Positions 54,314 through 63,452 of a DNA stretch of 64,000 nt are shown here, piece by piece. Each line of letters begins with the position of its first letter. Position 1 is the first letter of the stretch. The notes below the pieces were generated by a model that was given only the letters and a program-made list of their open reading frames with translations, was not told the DNA's origin and did no database searches. This DNA is from Winogradskyella sp. KYW1333 (lineage in GTDB: Bacteria > Bacteroidota > Bacteroidia > Flavobacteriales > Flavobacteriaceae), in NCBI RefSeq assembly GCF_003335675.1, contig NZ_QPHL01000017.1, forward strand, positions 124,001 through 188,000, given 5' to 3'. Position numbers and translations under genes: made by a program.

Positions 54314-55177
54314 ATGAAAGGAATCATACTTGCGGGTGGATCTGGAACTAGATTACACCCTTTAACCTTAGCCGTAAGCAAGCAGTTAATGCCTATTTAT
54401 GATAAACCTATGATTTATTATCCATTGTCTACTTTAATGTGGTCAGGAATAAGGGATATTCTTATTATTTCTACACCTCAAGATTTACCATTATTCGGCC
54501 AACTTTTAGGAGACGGTAAGAAGTTTGGTTGTAACTTTGAATATGCTGTACAAGAAGAGCCAAATGGTTTAGCCGAGGCATTTATTATTGGCGAAAAATT
54601 TATTGGCAACGAAAAAGTAGCGTTAATATTAGGCGATAATATCTTTTACGGAACAGGATTGTCGAAACTGTTACAAGACAACAATAATCCAGATGGAGGT
54701 GTAATATACGCTTACCATGTTCATGACCCTGAGCGCTATGGAGTTGTTGAATTTGATAACAGCGGAAAGGTTATTTCTTTAGAAGAAAAACCTGATGTCC
54801 CAAAATCAAATTTTGCAGTTCCAGGCATATATTTTTATGACAATTCTGTTGTGGAAACAGCTAAAAACACACAGCCTAGTCACCGAGGAGAGCTTGAAAT
54901 AACAGATGTAAACAAGGAATACTTAAAACAAGGTAAATTAAAAGTAAGTGTGTTAGATAAAGGGACCGCTTGGTTGGATACAGGCACCTTTAATTCGCTT
55001 ATGCAAGCCTCACAGTTTGTTCAGGTAATAGAAGAGAGACAAGGGCTTAAAATTGGAGCTATTGAGGAAGTCGCTTATAGAATGGGTTTTATTAATAGAG
55101 ATCAATTTAGAGAGCTTATTAATCCACTGATTAAAAGTGGATATGGTAAGCATTTATTAAGTATACTAGAGAGATAA
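54314..55177 (+). CDS. rfbA: glucose-1-phosphate thymidylyltransferase
   Basis: A 287-residue nucleotidyltransferase that forms dTDP-glucose from dTTP and glucose-1-phosphate. The nucleotide loop [22 protein letters not shown], with [25 protein letters not shown] and [17 protein letters not shown], are family hallmarks (cited by key residues). It starts on the base after the rfbB stop. Confidence 0.97.
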   Translation: MKGIILAGGSGTRLHPLTLAVSKQLMPIYDKPMIYYPLSTLMWSGIRDILIISTPQDLPLFGQLLGDGKKFGCNFEYAVQEEPNGLAEAFIIGEKFIGNEKVALILGDNIFYGTGLSKLLQDNNNPDGGVIYAYHVHDPERYGVVEFDNSGKVISLEEKPDVPKSNFAVPGIYFYDNSVVETAKNTQPSHRGELEITDVNKEYLKQGKLKVSVLDKGTAWLDTGTFNSLMQASQFVQVIEERQGLKIGAIEEVAYRMGFINRDQFRELINPLIKSGYGKHLLSILER

Positions 55178-55180
55178 AAA

Positions 55181-55726
55181 ATGAACGCAACAGAGACCAA
55201 ACTTAAAGGGTGCTATATATTGGAGCCAAAAGTTTTTAATGATGACAGAGGTTATTTTTTGGAAAGTTTTAATTCTAAAAAATTTAATGAGTTACTCGGT
55301 GTGGATATTAAGTTTGTTCAAGATAACGAGTCATTCTCGTCAAAAGGTGTTTTAAGAGGCCTTCATTATCAGCTGGGACAGCATGCCCAAGCAAAATTAG
55401 TCAGAGTAGTAAAAGGCGAGGTCTTAGATGTTGCTGTTGACATTAGAAAGAAGTCTAAAACATTTGGTCAATATATTTCAGTTGTACTTTCTGAGAATAA
55501 TAAAAAACAACTATTTGTCCCTAGAGGGTTTGCCCATGGTTTTATTGTCCTGAGCGAAACCGCAATTTTTTCTTACAAATGTGATAACCACTACAATAAA
55601 CAATCAGAAGGTGGCATCATATATAACGACCCTAAATTAAATATTGATTGGAAATTGCCAAATAATGAGTTTATTCTTTCAGACAAAGATTTACTTTTAC
55701 CCACCCTTGATAACGCAACGTTATGA
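55181..55726 (+). CDS. rfbC: dTDP-4-dehydrorhamnose 3,5-epimerase
   Basis: A 181-residue cupin-fold epimerase. FVQDNESFSSKGVLRGLHYQ includes the catalytic His, GEVLDVAVDIRKKSKTFG and PRGFAHGFIVLS are characteristic. Length is usual. The ATG of rfbD overlaps its stop by four bases. Confidence 0.96.
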   Translation: MNATETKLKGCYILEPKVFNDDRGYFLESFNSKKFNELLGVDIKFVQDNESFSSKGVLRGLHYQLGQHAQAKLVRVVKGEVLDVAVDIRKKSKTFGQYISVVLSENNKKQLFVPRGFAHGFIVLSETAIFSYKCDNHYNKQSEGGIIYNDPKLNIDWKLPNNEFILSDKDLLLPTLDNATL

Positions 55727-56607
55727 TAAATATATTGGTAACAGGATCAAATGGCCAATTGGCATCTAGCATTAAGGGATTGGCGACAAAATATGATAAC
55801 TTAAACTTTATATATACGGATTATCAAGAATTAGACATCACTGACTATCAGAAGTTGCGGATATTCTTTTACCAATCTGAAGGAATTGATTATTGCATAA
55901 ATTGCGCAGCATACACAGCTGTTGATAAAGCAGAGGAGGAAGAAAAATTGACAGATGAAATAAATTCTAAAGGCGCAGGCAACCTTGCTCAAGTATGTAG
56001 CGAAAGCAATACTACTTTAATCCACATATCGACAGATTTTGTTTTTGACGGTGAGAATAATCGACCGTATGATGAAGAAGATACTACAAACCCCTTGAAC
56101 GTTTACGGTAAGACTAAATTGGATGGAGAAATTAAGGTTTCAAATAGTAGTTCGAAATATTTTATAATTAGAACATCTTGGCTTTATTCTGAGCATCAAA
56201 ATAACTTTATGAAGACGATGCTGGAGCTTGCCAAAAACAGAAAAGAACTAAGTATTATTTCAGATCAAATAGGCACACCTACTTATGCCTTGGATCTAGC
56301 CACTGCTATTTTAAATATTATTATCTCTAAAAATAAAGACTATGGCACATACCATTACAGCAATGAGGGTGTAGCCAGTTGGTATGATTTTGCAAAGGCA
56401 ATATTCGAAATTAATAATGTAAAAGTAACTTTAAACCCGATAAAAACTGAAGCATATCCAACGCCTGCCAAGAGACCCCATTACAGTGTTTTAGATAAAA
56501 CAAAAATCAAAAGTAAATTAAAGTTAGATATTCCATATTGGAGGGATAGCCTAATAACCGCATTAAAGAGACACAATGAATCAAGACATTCTTCATACAG
56601 CAATTAA
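55723..56607 (+). CDS. rfbD: dTDP-4-dehydrorhamnose reductase
   Basis: A 294-residue NADPH-dependent SDR that completes dTDP-L-rhamnose. NILVTGSNGQLASSI, NCAAYTAVDKAEEE, ISTDFVFDG and the active-site YGKTKLDGE are as expected. Its 3' end overlaps the cysQ start by 32 bases, an unusually long overlap that ties rhamnose synthesis to the sulfate-activation genes in one transcript. Confidence 0.96.
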   Translation: MINILVTGSNGQLASSIKGLATKYDNLNFIYTDYQELDITDYQKLRIFFYQSEGIDYCINCAAYTAVDKAEEEEKLTDEINSKGAGNLAQVCSESNTTLIHISTDFVFDGENNRPYDEEDTTNPLNVYGKTKLDGEIKVSNSSSKYFIIRTSWLYSEHQNNFMKTMLELAKNRKELSIISDQIGTPTYALDLATAILNIIISKNKDYGTYHYSNEGVASWYDFAKAIFEINNVKVTLNPIKTEAYPTPAKRPHYSVLDKTKIKSKLKLDIPYWRDSLITALKRHNESRHSSYSN

Positions 56608-57373
56608 GGCCTCATTGAGTGCAGGAAACGCCATAATGGAGGTTTACAACTCAGTAATTGAAGTAGAATTTAAAGATGATAAATCTCCTCTAACAGAGGC
56701 AGACAAAAGAGCAAATGACATAATTAATTCATATTTGAAACCAACCAATATTCCTATTATTTCAGAAGAAAACAAACAAATTGATTTTGAAGAAAGGAAA
56801 AGTTGGGAAACATGTTGGATTGTAGACCCTGTAGATGGAACAAAAGAATTTATTAAACGAAATGGAGAGTTTACAGTGAATATAGCAATGGTGAATGAGG
56901 GTTTGCCCGAGTTTGGAGTTATTTATGTCCCAGCGACAAAAACAATTTATTTTGCAGAGGTTAAAGAAAAAAAGGCATTTAAATCTACTATAAAATCTCA
57001 TAACGCCTCTATAGATGATGTGATTTCGAATTCAAAACTGATAAAACCAAAAAAGCAATCAAACACTATAGAAGTTGTTGGCAGCAGGTCACATATGAGT
57101 CAAGAAACTATGGATTTTGTTGAAGATTTGAAATCTTCCGGGAAAGAAGTAGAAATCGTTTCAAAAGGGAGTTCCTTGAAGTTCTGTATTGTGGCTGAAG
57201 GTAATGCCGATATATATCCTAGATTTGCACCAACTATGGAATGGGATACTGCGGCAGGACATGCAATATGTAATGCAGTTGGGTTAGAAGTAATTTCAAA
57301 GGAAACCAATAAGCCTCTATTATATAACAAAAAGAACTTGTTAAATCCCTGGTTCATAGTCTCAAAAAGATAA
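56576..57373 (+). CDS. cysQ: 3'(2'),5'-bisphosphate nucleotidase CysQ
   Basis: A 265-residue Mg-dependent phosphatase of the inositol-monophosphatase fold. SPLTEADKRANDII, ISEENKQIDFEERKSWE, the metal motif WIVDPVDGTKEFIKRNGEFT and WDTAAGHAICNAVG are diagnostic. It degrades PAP, the toxic product of sulfotransferases using PAPS, to AMP. That fits the downstream sulfotransferase genes. Confidence 0.95.
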   Translation: MNQDILHTAIKASLSAGNAIMEVYNSVIEVEFKDDKSPLTEADKRANDIINSYLKPTNIPIISEENKQIDFEERKSWETCWIVDPVDGTKEFIKRNGEFTVNIAMVNEGLPEFGVIYVPATKTIYFAEVKEKKAFKSTIKSHNASIDDVISNSKLIKPKKQSNTIEVVGSRSHMSQETMDFVEDLKSSGKEVEIVSKGSSLKFCIVAEGNADIYPRFAPTMEWDTAAGHAICNAVGLEVISKETNKPLLYNKKNLLNPWFIVSKR

Positions 57374-57380
57374 AACTAGA

Positions 57381-57836
57381 ATGACAACCTACAAAAAAGA
57401 ATCACATATACGAAGCCTTTTAAAAGGCATATCGTGGAGGATAATTGCGACTGCAGACACAATACTTATTGTGCTTCTCATAACATGTCTTCAGGGTCAT
57501 TGCAGTATCGATCACGCTATTAAGATTGGCTTAGTTGAATTTTTGTTGAAACTAGTGGTCTATTATGTGCATGAACGAATTTGGCAAAGAGCCTTGAGTG
57601 ACGGTGTTGTCACCAAAAAAGAGACTCTTTTCAAAACAATTTCCTGGCGAATTATTGCTACAACAATGACCTTTTTAATATCTGGGGCAATCCTAAATGC
57701 CTATGATGAAATAGCTCTATATATTGCACTTACAGAATTATTCACGAAATTTATGTTGTATTATTTACATGAAAGACTTTGGCTTAAATTACCACTAGGA
57801 AGAATTAGAAAATACCTTTTTGGAAAAAAGAAATGA
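57381..57836 (+). CDS. tandem DUF2061 membrane protein
   Basis: A 151-residue membrane protein made of two similar units, about 10-75 and 76-143. Each has LKGISWRIIAT or FKTISWRIIAT at the start, one or two hydrophobic segments, and YYVHERIWQR or YYLHERLWLK at the end. The DUF2061 family is small and of unknown function; I recall it as frequent near sulfate-activation genes. It lies between cysQ and cysC, seven bases after the former and one base before the latter. Confidence 0.85.
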   Translation: MTTYKKESHIRSLLKGISWRIIATADTILIVLLITCLQGHCSIDHAIKIGLVEFLLKLVVYYVHERIWQRALSDGVVTKKETLFKTISWRIIATTMTFLISGAILNAYDEIALYIALTELFTKFMLYYLHERLWLKLPLGRIRKYLFGKKK

Positions 57837-57837
57837 T

Positions 57838-58440
57838 ATGTCAGAAAATATTATTGAACACAACTATCATATATCACAAATAGACAGATCAAAAGGCAAC
57901 AACCACAAGCCTATTTTAATATGGTTTACGGGCTTATCGGGCTCTGGTAAATCTACAATAGCAAATTTGGTTGAATATACACTTTTTAATGAGGGAATAA
58001 AAACCTATTCATTAGATGGAGACAACATAAGAAAAGGAATAAATAATGACCTTAGTTTTTCGCCAGAGGATCGAATGGAAAATATTAGGCGAATAGCAGA
58101 AATAGCTAACCTAATGATTGATGCAGGTTTGGTGGTCTTAGCTGCATTTGTGTCTCCCTATAAAAAAGACAGAGAGAATATTAGAACTATCGTTAAAGAT
58201 GTTAACTTTGTCGAAATTTATATTAACACTAGTCTAGAAGAGTGCGAGCGTAGAGATGTTAAAGGACTTTACAAAAAAGCAAGACTTGGAGAAATAAAGA
58301 ATATGACTGGTATTTCAGCCCCATATGAAGCGCCTGAAACACCAGATTTAGAAATCAAAACTGAAAATGAAAACATCGATGCTTCTGTTAAAAGAATAGT
58401 CGATTTTATAAAACCTAAACTAAATCTCGAAGATGAGTAA
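57838..58440 (+). CDS. cysC: adenylylsulfate kinase
   Basis: A 200-residue P-loop kinase that phosphorylates APS to PAPS. I chose the ATG at 57838; a TTG 18 bases earlier lies within the DUF2061 gene. ILIWFTGLSGSGKSTIANLVE (Walker A, key residues G-L-S-G-S-G-K-S-T), YSLDGDNIRKGINNDLSFSPEDR, AAFVSPYKKDRENIR and KGLYKKARLGEIKNMTGISAPYE (key residues K-G-L-Y) fit the family. It overlaps cysD by eight bases. Confidence 0.96.
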   Translation: MSENIIEHNYHISQIDRSKGNNHKPILIWFTGLSGSGKSTIANLVEYTLFNEGIKTYSLDGDNIRKGINNDLSFSPEDRMENIRRIAEIANLMIDAGLVVLAAFVSPYKKDRENIRTIVKDVNFVEIYINTSLEECERRDVKGLYKKARLGEIKNMTGISAPYEAPETPDLEIKTENENIDASVKRIVDFIKPKLNLEDE

Positions 58441-59338
58441 ATATTATTTAAATTATTTAGATGAATTAGAAAGCGAGGCAATTTTTGTCTTACGAGAAGT
58501 ATGGGCCCAGTTTGACAATCCTGTGATTTTATTTTCAGGAGGTAAAGACTCCATAGTTGTGGCCCATTTAGCGAAGAAAGCTTTTCACCCATCTAAGATT
58601 CCATTCCCGTTAATGCATGTGGATACCGGTCATAATTTCCCTGAAACGATTAAGTTTAGAGATGATACTATAAAAAATTTAGGTGTTCAACTTATTGTTG
58701 GATCTGTCCAAGAATCAATTGATCAAGGAAGAGTGGCAGAAGAAAAAGGTAAAAACGCTACAAGAAATGCTTTGCAAATTACGACACTTTTGGACGCAAT
58801 TGAATACAACAAAATTGATTGTGCAATTGGAGGTGGTAGAAGAGATGAAGAAAAAGCTCGTGCAAAGGAGCGCTTCTTTTCACACAGGGATGACTTTGGG
58901 CAATGGGACCCTAAAAATCAGCGACCAGAACTTTGGAATATTTTTAATGGGAAACATTTTGAAGGAGAACATTTTAGAGCATTCCCAATAAGTAATTGGA
59001 CTGAAATGGACGTTTGGAATTATATAAAAAGAGAAAACATAGCCATTCCTTCTTTGTACTTCGCCCATGAAAGGGAGGTGGTTTGGCGTCAAGACAGCTG
59101 GATTCCAAATTCTGAATTTTTAATCTTGGAAGATCACGAAGAAATTGTTACAAAAAAAATACGTTTTAGAACCTTGGGCGATATCACCATTACTGGCGGC
59201 ATTGAATCAGATGCAGATACCTTAGAAAAAATTGCTGATGAAGTCTCCAGCATGAGAAAAACAGAACGCGGTAACAGAAGCGATGATAAACGCTCTGAAT
59301 CGGCAATGGAAGACAGAAAACGTCAAGGATATTTTTAA
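58433..59338 (+). CDS. cysD: sulfate adenylyltransferase subunit 2
   Basis: A 301-residue PAPS-reductase-fold protein that makes APS from ATP and sulfate with CysN. PVILFSGGKDSIVVAHLAKKA is the PP-loop (cited by S-G-G-K-D-S). GGRRDEEKARAKERFFSHRD and the tail GDDKRSESAMEDRKRQGYF are diagnostic. Length matches. Confidence 0.97.
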   Translation: MSKYYLNYLDELESEAIFVLREVWAQFDNPVILFSGGKDSIVVAHLAKKAFHPSKIPFPLMHVDTGHNFPETIKFRDDTIKNLGVQLIVGSVQESIDQGRVAEEKGKNATRNALQITTLLDAIEYNKIDCAIGGGRRDEEKARAKERFFSHRDDFGQWDPKNQRPELWNIFNGKHFEGEHFRAFPISNWTEMDVWNYIKRENIAIPSLYFAHEREVVWRQDSWIPNSEFLILEDHEEIVTKKIRFRTLGDITITGGIESDADTLEKIADEVSSMRKTERGNRSDDKRSESAMEDRKRQGYF

Positions 59339-59348
59339 AAAATATAAC

Positions 59349-60602
59349 ATGTTAGATAATAATCAATTACTTAGATTTACTACGGCAGGTAGCGTAGATG
59401 ATGGGAAGAGCACCTTGATTGGCCGTTTATTATATGATTCTAAATCGATATTTGAAGATCAATTACAGGCAATCGAAAATACAAGTAAAAAGAAGGGCCA
59501 CGAAGGTGTGGATCTTGCTCTTTTTACCGATGGACTGAGAGATGAAAGAGAACAAGGCATAACCATAGATGTTGCCTATAGATATTTTACCACTCCAAAA
59601 CGAAAGTTCATTATTGCTGATACTCCCGGACACATTCAGTATACCAGAAACATGGTTACAGGTGCATCAACAGCGAATGCGGCAATTATTCTTGTAGATG
59701 CTAGACACGGTGTAATAGAGCAAACAAAGCGACACTCTTTTATAGCTTCATTACTGCAGATTCCACATGTAATTGTATGTATCAATAAAATGGACTTAGT
59801 TGATTATTCAGAGGGGGCCTACAACAAAGTTATTGAGCAATTTGAGGAGTTTTCTTCTAAAATGCTTGTTAAGGATGTTAGATTCATACCAATTAGTGCA
59901 TTAAATGGAGACAATGTTGTAAACCGATCTGAAAATATGGATTGGTACCAAGGAGCGCCATTATTACACACTTTAGAAACAATGCACATTAGTAGTGACA
60001 TCAATAAAGTAGATACAAGATTTCCAGTACAAACAGTGCTTAGGCCTCAAAGTGAGGAACATAGAGACTACAGAGGATACGCAGGAAGAGTTGCTAGTGG
60101 TATAATACGAGTAGGAGATGAAATTACTGCATTGCCATCAGGATTTACCTCTAAAATTAAATCTATAGACACCTTTGATGAATCTTTAGACGAGGCATAT
60201 GCACCAATGTCTGTTTCTATAACACTAGAAGATGATATAGATATAGGTAGGGGCGACATGATTGTTAGAACCAAGAATCAACCAGAAACATCCCAAGATA
60301 TTGAAGTTATGTTGTGTTGGCTTCACAACAATCCTGCTAAACCAAGAGCAAAGTACACTATTAAGCATACCTCAAATGATCAGAAAGCAATGATAAAGGA
60401 GGTTATTTATAAGTATGATATTAATACATTAGACAGGGAAAAAGAAGATAAGCAACTCAACATGAATGATATCGCTAAAGTAAAAATAAGAACTACAAAA
60501 CCAGTGATGGTTGACCCTTATAGAGAAAATAGAACTACAGGTAGCCTTATTTTGGTTGATGACACAACCAATGAAACTGTTGCCGCTGGGATGATCATAT
60601 AA
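59349..60602 (+). CDS. cysN: sulfate adenylyltransferase subunit 1
   Basis: A 417-residue GTPase that drives CysD. The ATG at 59349 is preferred; a longer frame reads back into cysD. G1 TAGSVDDGKSTLIGRLLYDS, DEREQGITIDVAYRYF, G3 ADTPGHIQYTRNM and G4 NKMDLVDYS are all present. Two EF-Tu-like barrels follow. There is no CysC fusion, in keeping with the separate cysC upstream. Confidence 0.96.
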   Translation: MLDNNQLLRFTTAGSVDDGKSTLIGRLLYDSKSIFEDQLQAIENTSKKKGHEGVDLALFTDGLRDEREQGITIDVAYRYFTTPKRKFIIADTPGHIQYTRNMVTGASTANAAIILVDARHGVIEQTKRHSFIASLLQIPHVIVCINKMDLVDYSEGAYNKVIEQFEEFSSKMLVKDVRFIPISALNGDNVVNRSENMDWYQGAPLLHTLETMHISSDINKVDTRFPVQTVLRPQSEEHRDYRGYAGRVASGIIRVGDEITALPSGFTSKIKSIDTFDESLDEAYAPMSVSITLEDDIDIGRGDMIVRTKNQPETSQDIEVMLCWLHNNPAKPRAKYTIKHTSNDQKAMIKEVIYKYDINTLDREKEDKQLNMNDIAKVKIRTTKPVMVDPYRENRTTGSLILVDDTTNETVAAGMII

Positions 60603-60615
60603 ACAACACTATTAA

Positions 60616-61152
60616 ATGAGAAAATTAATCACCATATTAACTTTCGCTATCATTAGTCTTTCGTGTAATAAGTCAGAAAAGAAACACTCTAGTCTTGCTG
60701 AAATTAATACTGATAGTCTGTTGAAAAAAAGCCTAAAACTCGAGTTTATTTATAGAACAAATAAATCAGACGTTTTTAAAATAATGATGAATAACATAGA
60801 GGTGGATGAATTACAAAAAAAACATATTCATATATCTGAGAATGTTGAGCCATCAAGTAATGATGATTATATCATTGCTAAATTTGACCCAGACAATCTC
60901 TCAAAACAAATAGTTATTTCCTTAGGAAACAATAATGAAAAGGAAGTCATTATTAAAAGTATTATTGTTTCTTATGGAGACAAACAATTTAATTTAATAA
61001 GTCCTGAAGACTTAAATTCTAATTTAGTGTTTAATAAATTTATTATTAGAGACTCTACATCTAACGTTATTTCTACAAAAAGAATACAAGGTAAACTCAA
61101 CCCAACAATTAGACTAAAAAACAGTCTAATAAATCAATTAGAAAGAGAATAG
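60616..61152 (+). CDS. small hypothetical lipoprotein
   Basis: A 178-residue protein with a lipoprotein signal (MRKLITILTFAIISLSC). The mature part is short, with a repeated strand-like pattern (SDVFKIMMNNIEVDE, QIVISLGNNNEKEVIIKSI), and gives no recognisable fold. It is in the sulfation cluster, 14 bases after cysN and 53 bases before the flippase, so it is presumably cotranscribed. A role in surface-glycan handling is possible but unsupported. Confidence 0.65.
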   Translation: MRKLITILTFAIISLSCNKSEKKHSSLAEINTDSLLKKSLKLEFIYRTNKSDVFKIMMNNIEVDELQKKHIHISENVEPSSNDDYIIAKFDPDNLSKQIVISLGNNNEKEVIIKSIIVSYGDKQFNLISPEDLNSNLVFNKFIIRDSTSNVISTKRIQGKLNPTIRLKNSLINQLERE

Positions 61153-61204
61153 TATAGTATTTAATTTTAGCTTAAATTAGAGACACAATACATTTCAATG
61201 CGTA

Positions 61205-62518
61205 ATGACCTTTAACACAACTAAACTTAAAAATATTCTTGTAGATTCTGATTTTAAAGAAATTTTAAGTAAAGGACTTTCTTACATATTAATAAGAGGT
61301 TTTGGAATTGTAATTAGTTATGCATTTACAGCGTATATAACGAAAAATTTTGGAGCTTCTATTTTCGGTTTGTTTTCAATTGCAATTTCAATTTTTATGA
61401 TTGCAAGTGTTGTAGGTCGCCTAGGAGTTGATATCCATTTAGTTAAGTTTTTTTCAGTTAAGGATAATTTAAATGATACCGGCCTTTTCTATAAGTCATT
61501 ACTTAAATCTTTTTTTATTTCTGGGCTTATCAGCATAGTAATTTACCTCCTCAGGTTTCAAATTGCTAACGAATTGTTTAAAGTTCCCAAACCAGAGGTT
61601 ATTCCTTATTTGAATTGGATTTTGTTGAGCATTCCTTTTTGGTCCATCACCTTGATTAGTTCTAGTGTTTCAAGAGCTCAAAAGAACATTAAGTGGTTTT
61701 CGTTTATAAGCCTGGTGAGCCGATTCCTATTTAGTTTTATTGTGTTGTTAGTTTTAGTGAGTTTTACTTCGGATCCTATTATTGTAGCTAAAGCTCATTT
61801 TTGTGGCATAGCAATTACGTCTGTACTTTCGATTATTCATACCGCAAATAGCCTTAAGACAATTTCAATTAAATCCAAAACGAATTCTTGGGCTTTTTTA
61901 AAAGATTCACTGCCAATGATGCTTTCGTCTTCAATATTAATTTTTTTAGGATGGATGGATACATTTGTAATGGGTGTTTTTGAATCCGAGAGCAATGTTG
62001 GAATTTATAATGTATGCATAAAAGTAGCCACAATCACAAGTTTTACTTTGCTTGCTATCAACTCGATCCTGGCTCCAAAAATCGCTAATAGCTATGCTGA
62101 AAAAGATGAAGATAATTATAAAAAACTCATTCGTTTTTCAACCAAATTAAATTTTTTGGTTAGCTCATTTGTTCTCTTGGGGATTTTAGTTTTCAACAAG
62201 TTTTTATTATCCATTTTTGGCGAGGAATTTATCACCGGCCAAGCAGTATTATTCATATTATGTGGAGGCCAAATTGTCAATTCCTTTGCGGGTTCTGTTG
62301 GAATTATTTTACAAATGATAGGTAAACAAAGGGTTTATCAAAACTTTGTAATTACAGCACTATTAATTAATTTAATATTGACTATAATTTTAACACCCAT
62401 TTATGGAGGGGTAGGAGCCGCGATAGCAACTGTAATAAGTATGGCCTTTTGGAATTTAGGATGCGCGATATATCTTAAAATCAAATTACAAATTACTTCT
62501 TATTACAATCCGTTTTAG
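61205..62518 (+). CDS. Wzx-type polysaccharide/oligosaccharide flippase
   Basis: A 437-residue inner-membrane protein with about twelve to fourteen hydrophobic segments. ILIRGFGIVISYAFTAYITKNFGASIFGLFSIAIS is the polysaccharide-synthesis/MATE-like entrance (key residues K-N-F-G-A, F-G-L-F). Wzx flippases move lipid-linked glycan repeats across the inner membrane for Wzy-dependent polymerisation. No wzy is in the window. It follows the sulfate-activation genes and precedes a sulfotransferase. Confidence 0.88.
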   Translation: MTFNTTKLKNILVDSDFKEILSKGLSYILIRGFGIVISYAFTAYITKNFGASIFGLFSIAISIFMIASVVGRLGVDIHLVKFFSVKDNLNDTGLFYKSLLKSFFISGLISIVIYLLRFQIANELFKVPKPEVIPYLNWILLSIPFWSITLISSSVSRAQKNIKWFSFISLVSRFLFSFIVLLVLVSFTSDPIIVAKAHFCGIAITSVLSIIHTANSLKTISIKSKTNSWAFLKDSLPMMLSSSILIFLGWMDTFVMGVFESESNVGIYNVCIKVATITSFTLLAINSILAPKIANSYAEKDEDNYKKLIRFSTKLNFLVSSFVLLGILVFNKFLLSIFGEEFITGQAVLFILCGGQIVNSFAGSVGIILQMIGKQRVYQNFVITALLINLILTIILTPIYGGVGAAIATVISMAFWNLGCAIYLKIKLQITSYYNPF

Positions 62519-62529
62519 CGCGAATTTGA

Positions 62530-63444
62530 ATGAAAATGAAAAACAACACGATAGATTTTTTTTTAGTCGGGGCAGCAAGATGTGGCACAACAACACTATA
62601 TAATTATCTTAATAATTCTAATGATGTTTTTTTACCAAGAGTAAAAGAGCCGAACTTTTTTTCTGAAGTGGACTCTCCAAAGACTGAAGATTTTAAACCT
62701 CCAGTTCCAGGGATAAAATACCATGCAAAAATAATTAATGACGTTAATGTGTATAATGAATTGTATACAGAAGCATCAAACACACAATTAAAAGGAGATA
62801 CATCACCATCTTATATATGGGACACGAATGTTGCTAAAAGAATATTTAAACACAACCCCAAGGCAAAATTAATTATAAGTTTAAGACACCCAGTAGATAG
62901 AGCTTACAGCCATTATATAATGAACTATTATACAGGTGTTGAAAACGCAAGTTCATTTGAAGAAGCTCTCGATGCTCCGAAGAACCTTGTTTGGGGAAGT
63001 TGTAATCAATATCTCGAAATGGGACGCTATTACAACCAGGTAAAGGCGTATTATGATGTTTTTCCTAAGGAACAAATTAAGGTTTTAATTTATGAAGAAT
63101 GGACAAAAAATTTGGAATCTGAAATAAAAGAACTTTTTAATTTTTTAGGATTAATGGCTGAAGATTCTGTTTTTAGAACTCCTGTTGATAGCAATAAAAT
63201 AGAACCATTAAAGAAAAAGGCTCTGTTAAATGTTCTTAGACAGAATAAGATAAAAGCTTTAATAAAAAACGTGATTAGTCAAGAACGAATAGACGCATTA
63301 AAGTCTAGTTTTTTTGGTGACAATTCCAAAAAAATTGAGAAAATTAATCCAGAATTAAGGCAAGAATTAAGCTTAAAATTTAAAGAAGATATCCGACAGT
63401 TAAGCGAATTAACAGGAGTTGATTTCAGAGAAAAATGGCAATAA
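62530..63444 (+). CDS. sulfotransferase (PAPS-dependent)
   Basis: A 304-residue protein of the sulfotransferase fold. The PAPS 5'-phosphosulfate loop is DFFLVGAARCGTTTLYNYL (G-x-x-x-C-G-T-T-T). The 3'-phosphate loop is KLIISLRHPVDRAYSHYIM (R-H-P, then S). This pattern is shared with carbohydrate sulfotransferases. Because it follows a PAPS-producing operon and a flippase, I infer that it sulfates a surface glycan. The predicted acceptor is unknown. It converges with a second sulfotransferase gene after eight bases. Confidence 0.88.
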   Translation: MKMKNNTIDFFLVGAARCGTTTLYNYLNNSNDVFLPRVKEPNFFSEVDSPKTEDFKPPVPGIKYHAKIINDVNVYNELYTEASNTQLKGDTSPSYIWDTNVAKRIFKHNPKAKLIISLRHPVDRAYSHYIMNYYTGVENASSFEEALDAPKNLVWGSCNQYLEMGRYYNQVKAYYDVFPKEQIKVLIYEEWTKNLESEIKELFNFLGLMAEDSVFRTPVDSNKIEPLKKKALLNVLRQNKIKALIKNVISQERIDALKSSFFGDNSKKIEKINPELRQELSLKFKEDIRQLSELTGVDFREKWQ

Positions 63445-63452
63445 TTTTAAGA

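Noticed and set aside
57838..60602. cysC, cysD and cysN as part of assimilatory sulfate reduction to cysteine
   Set aside because: No PAPS/APS reductase or sulfite reductase is present here and sulfotransferases follow; the pathway could still also feed reduction elsewhere.
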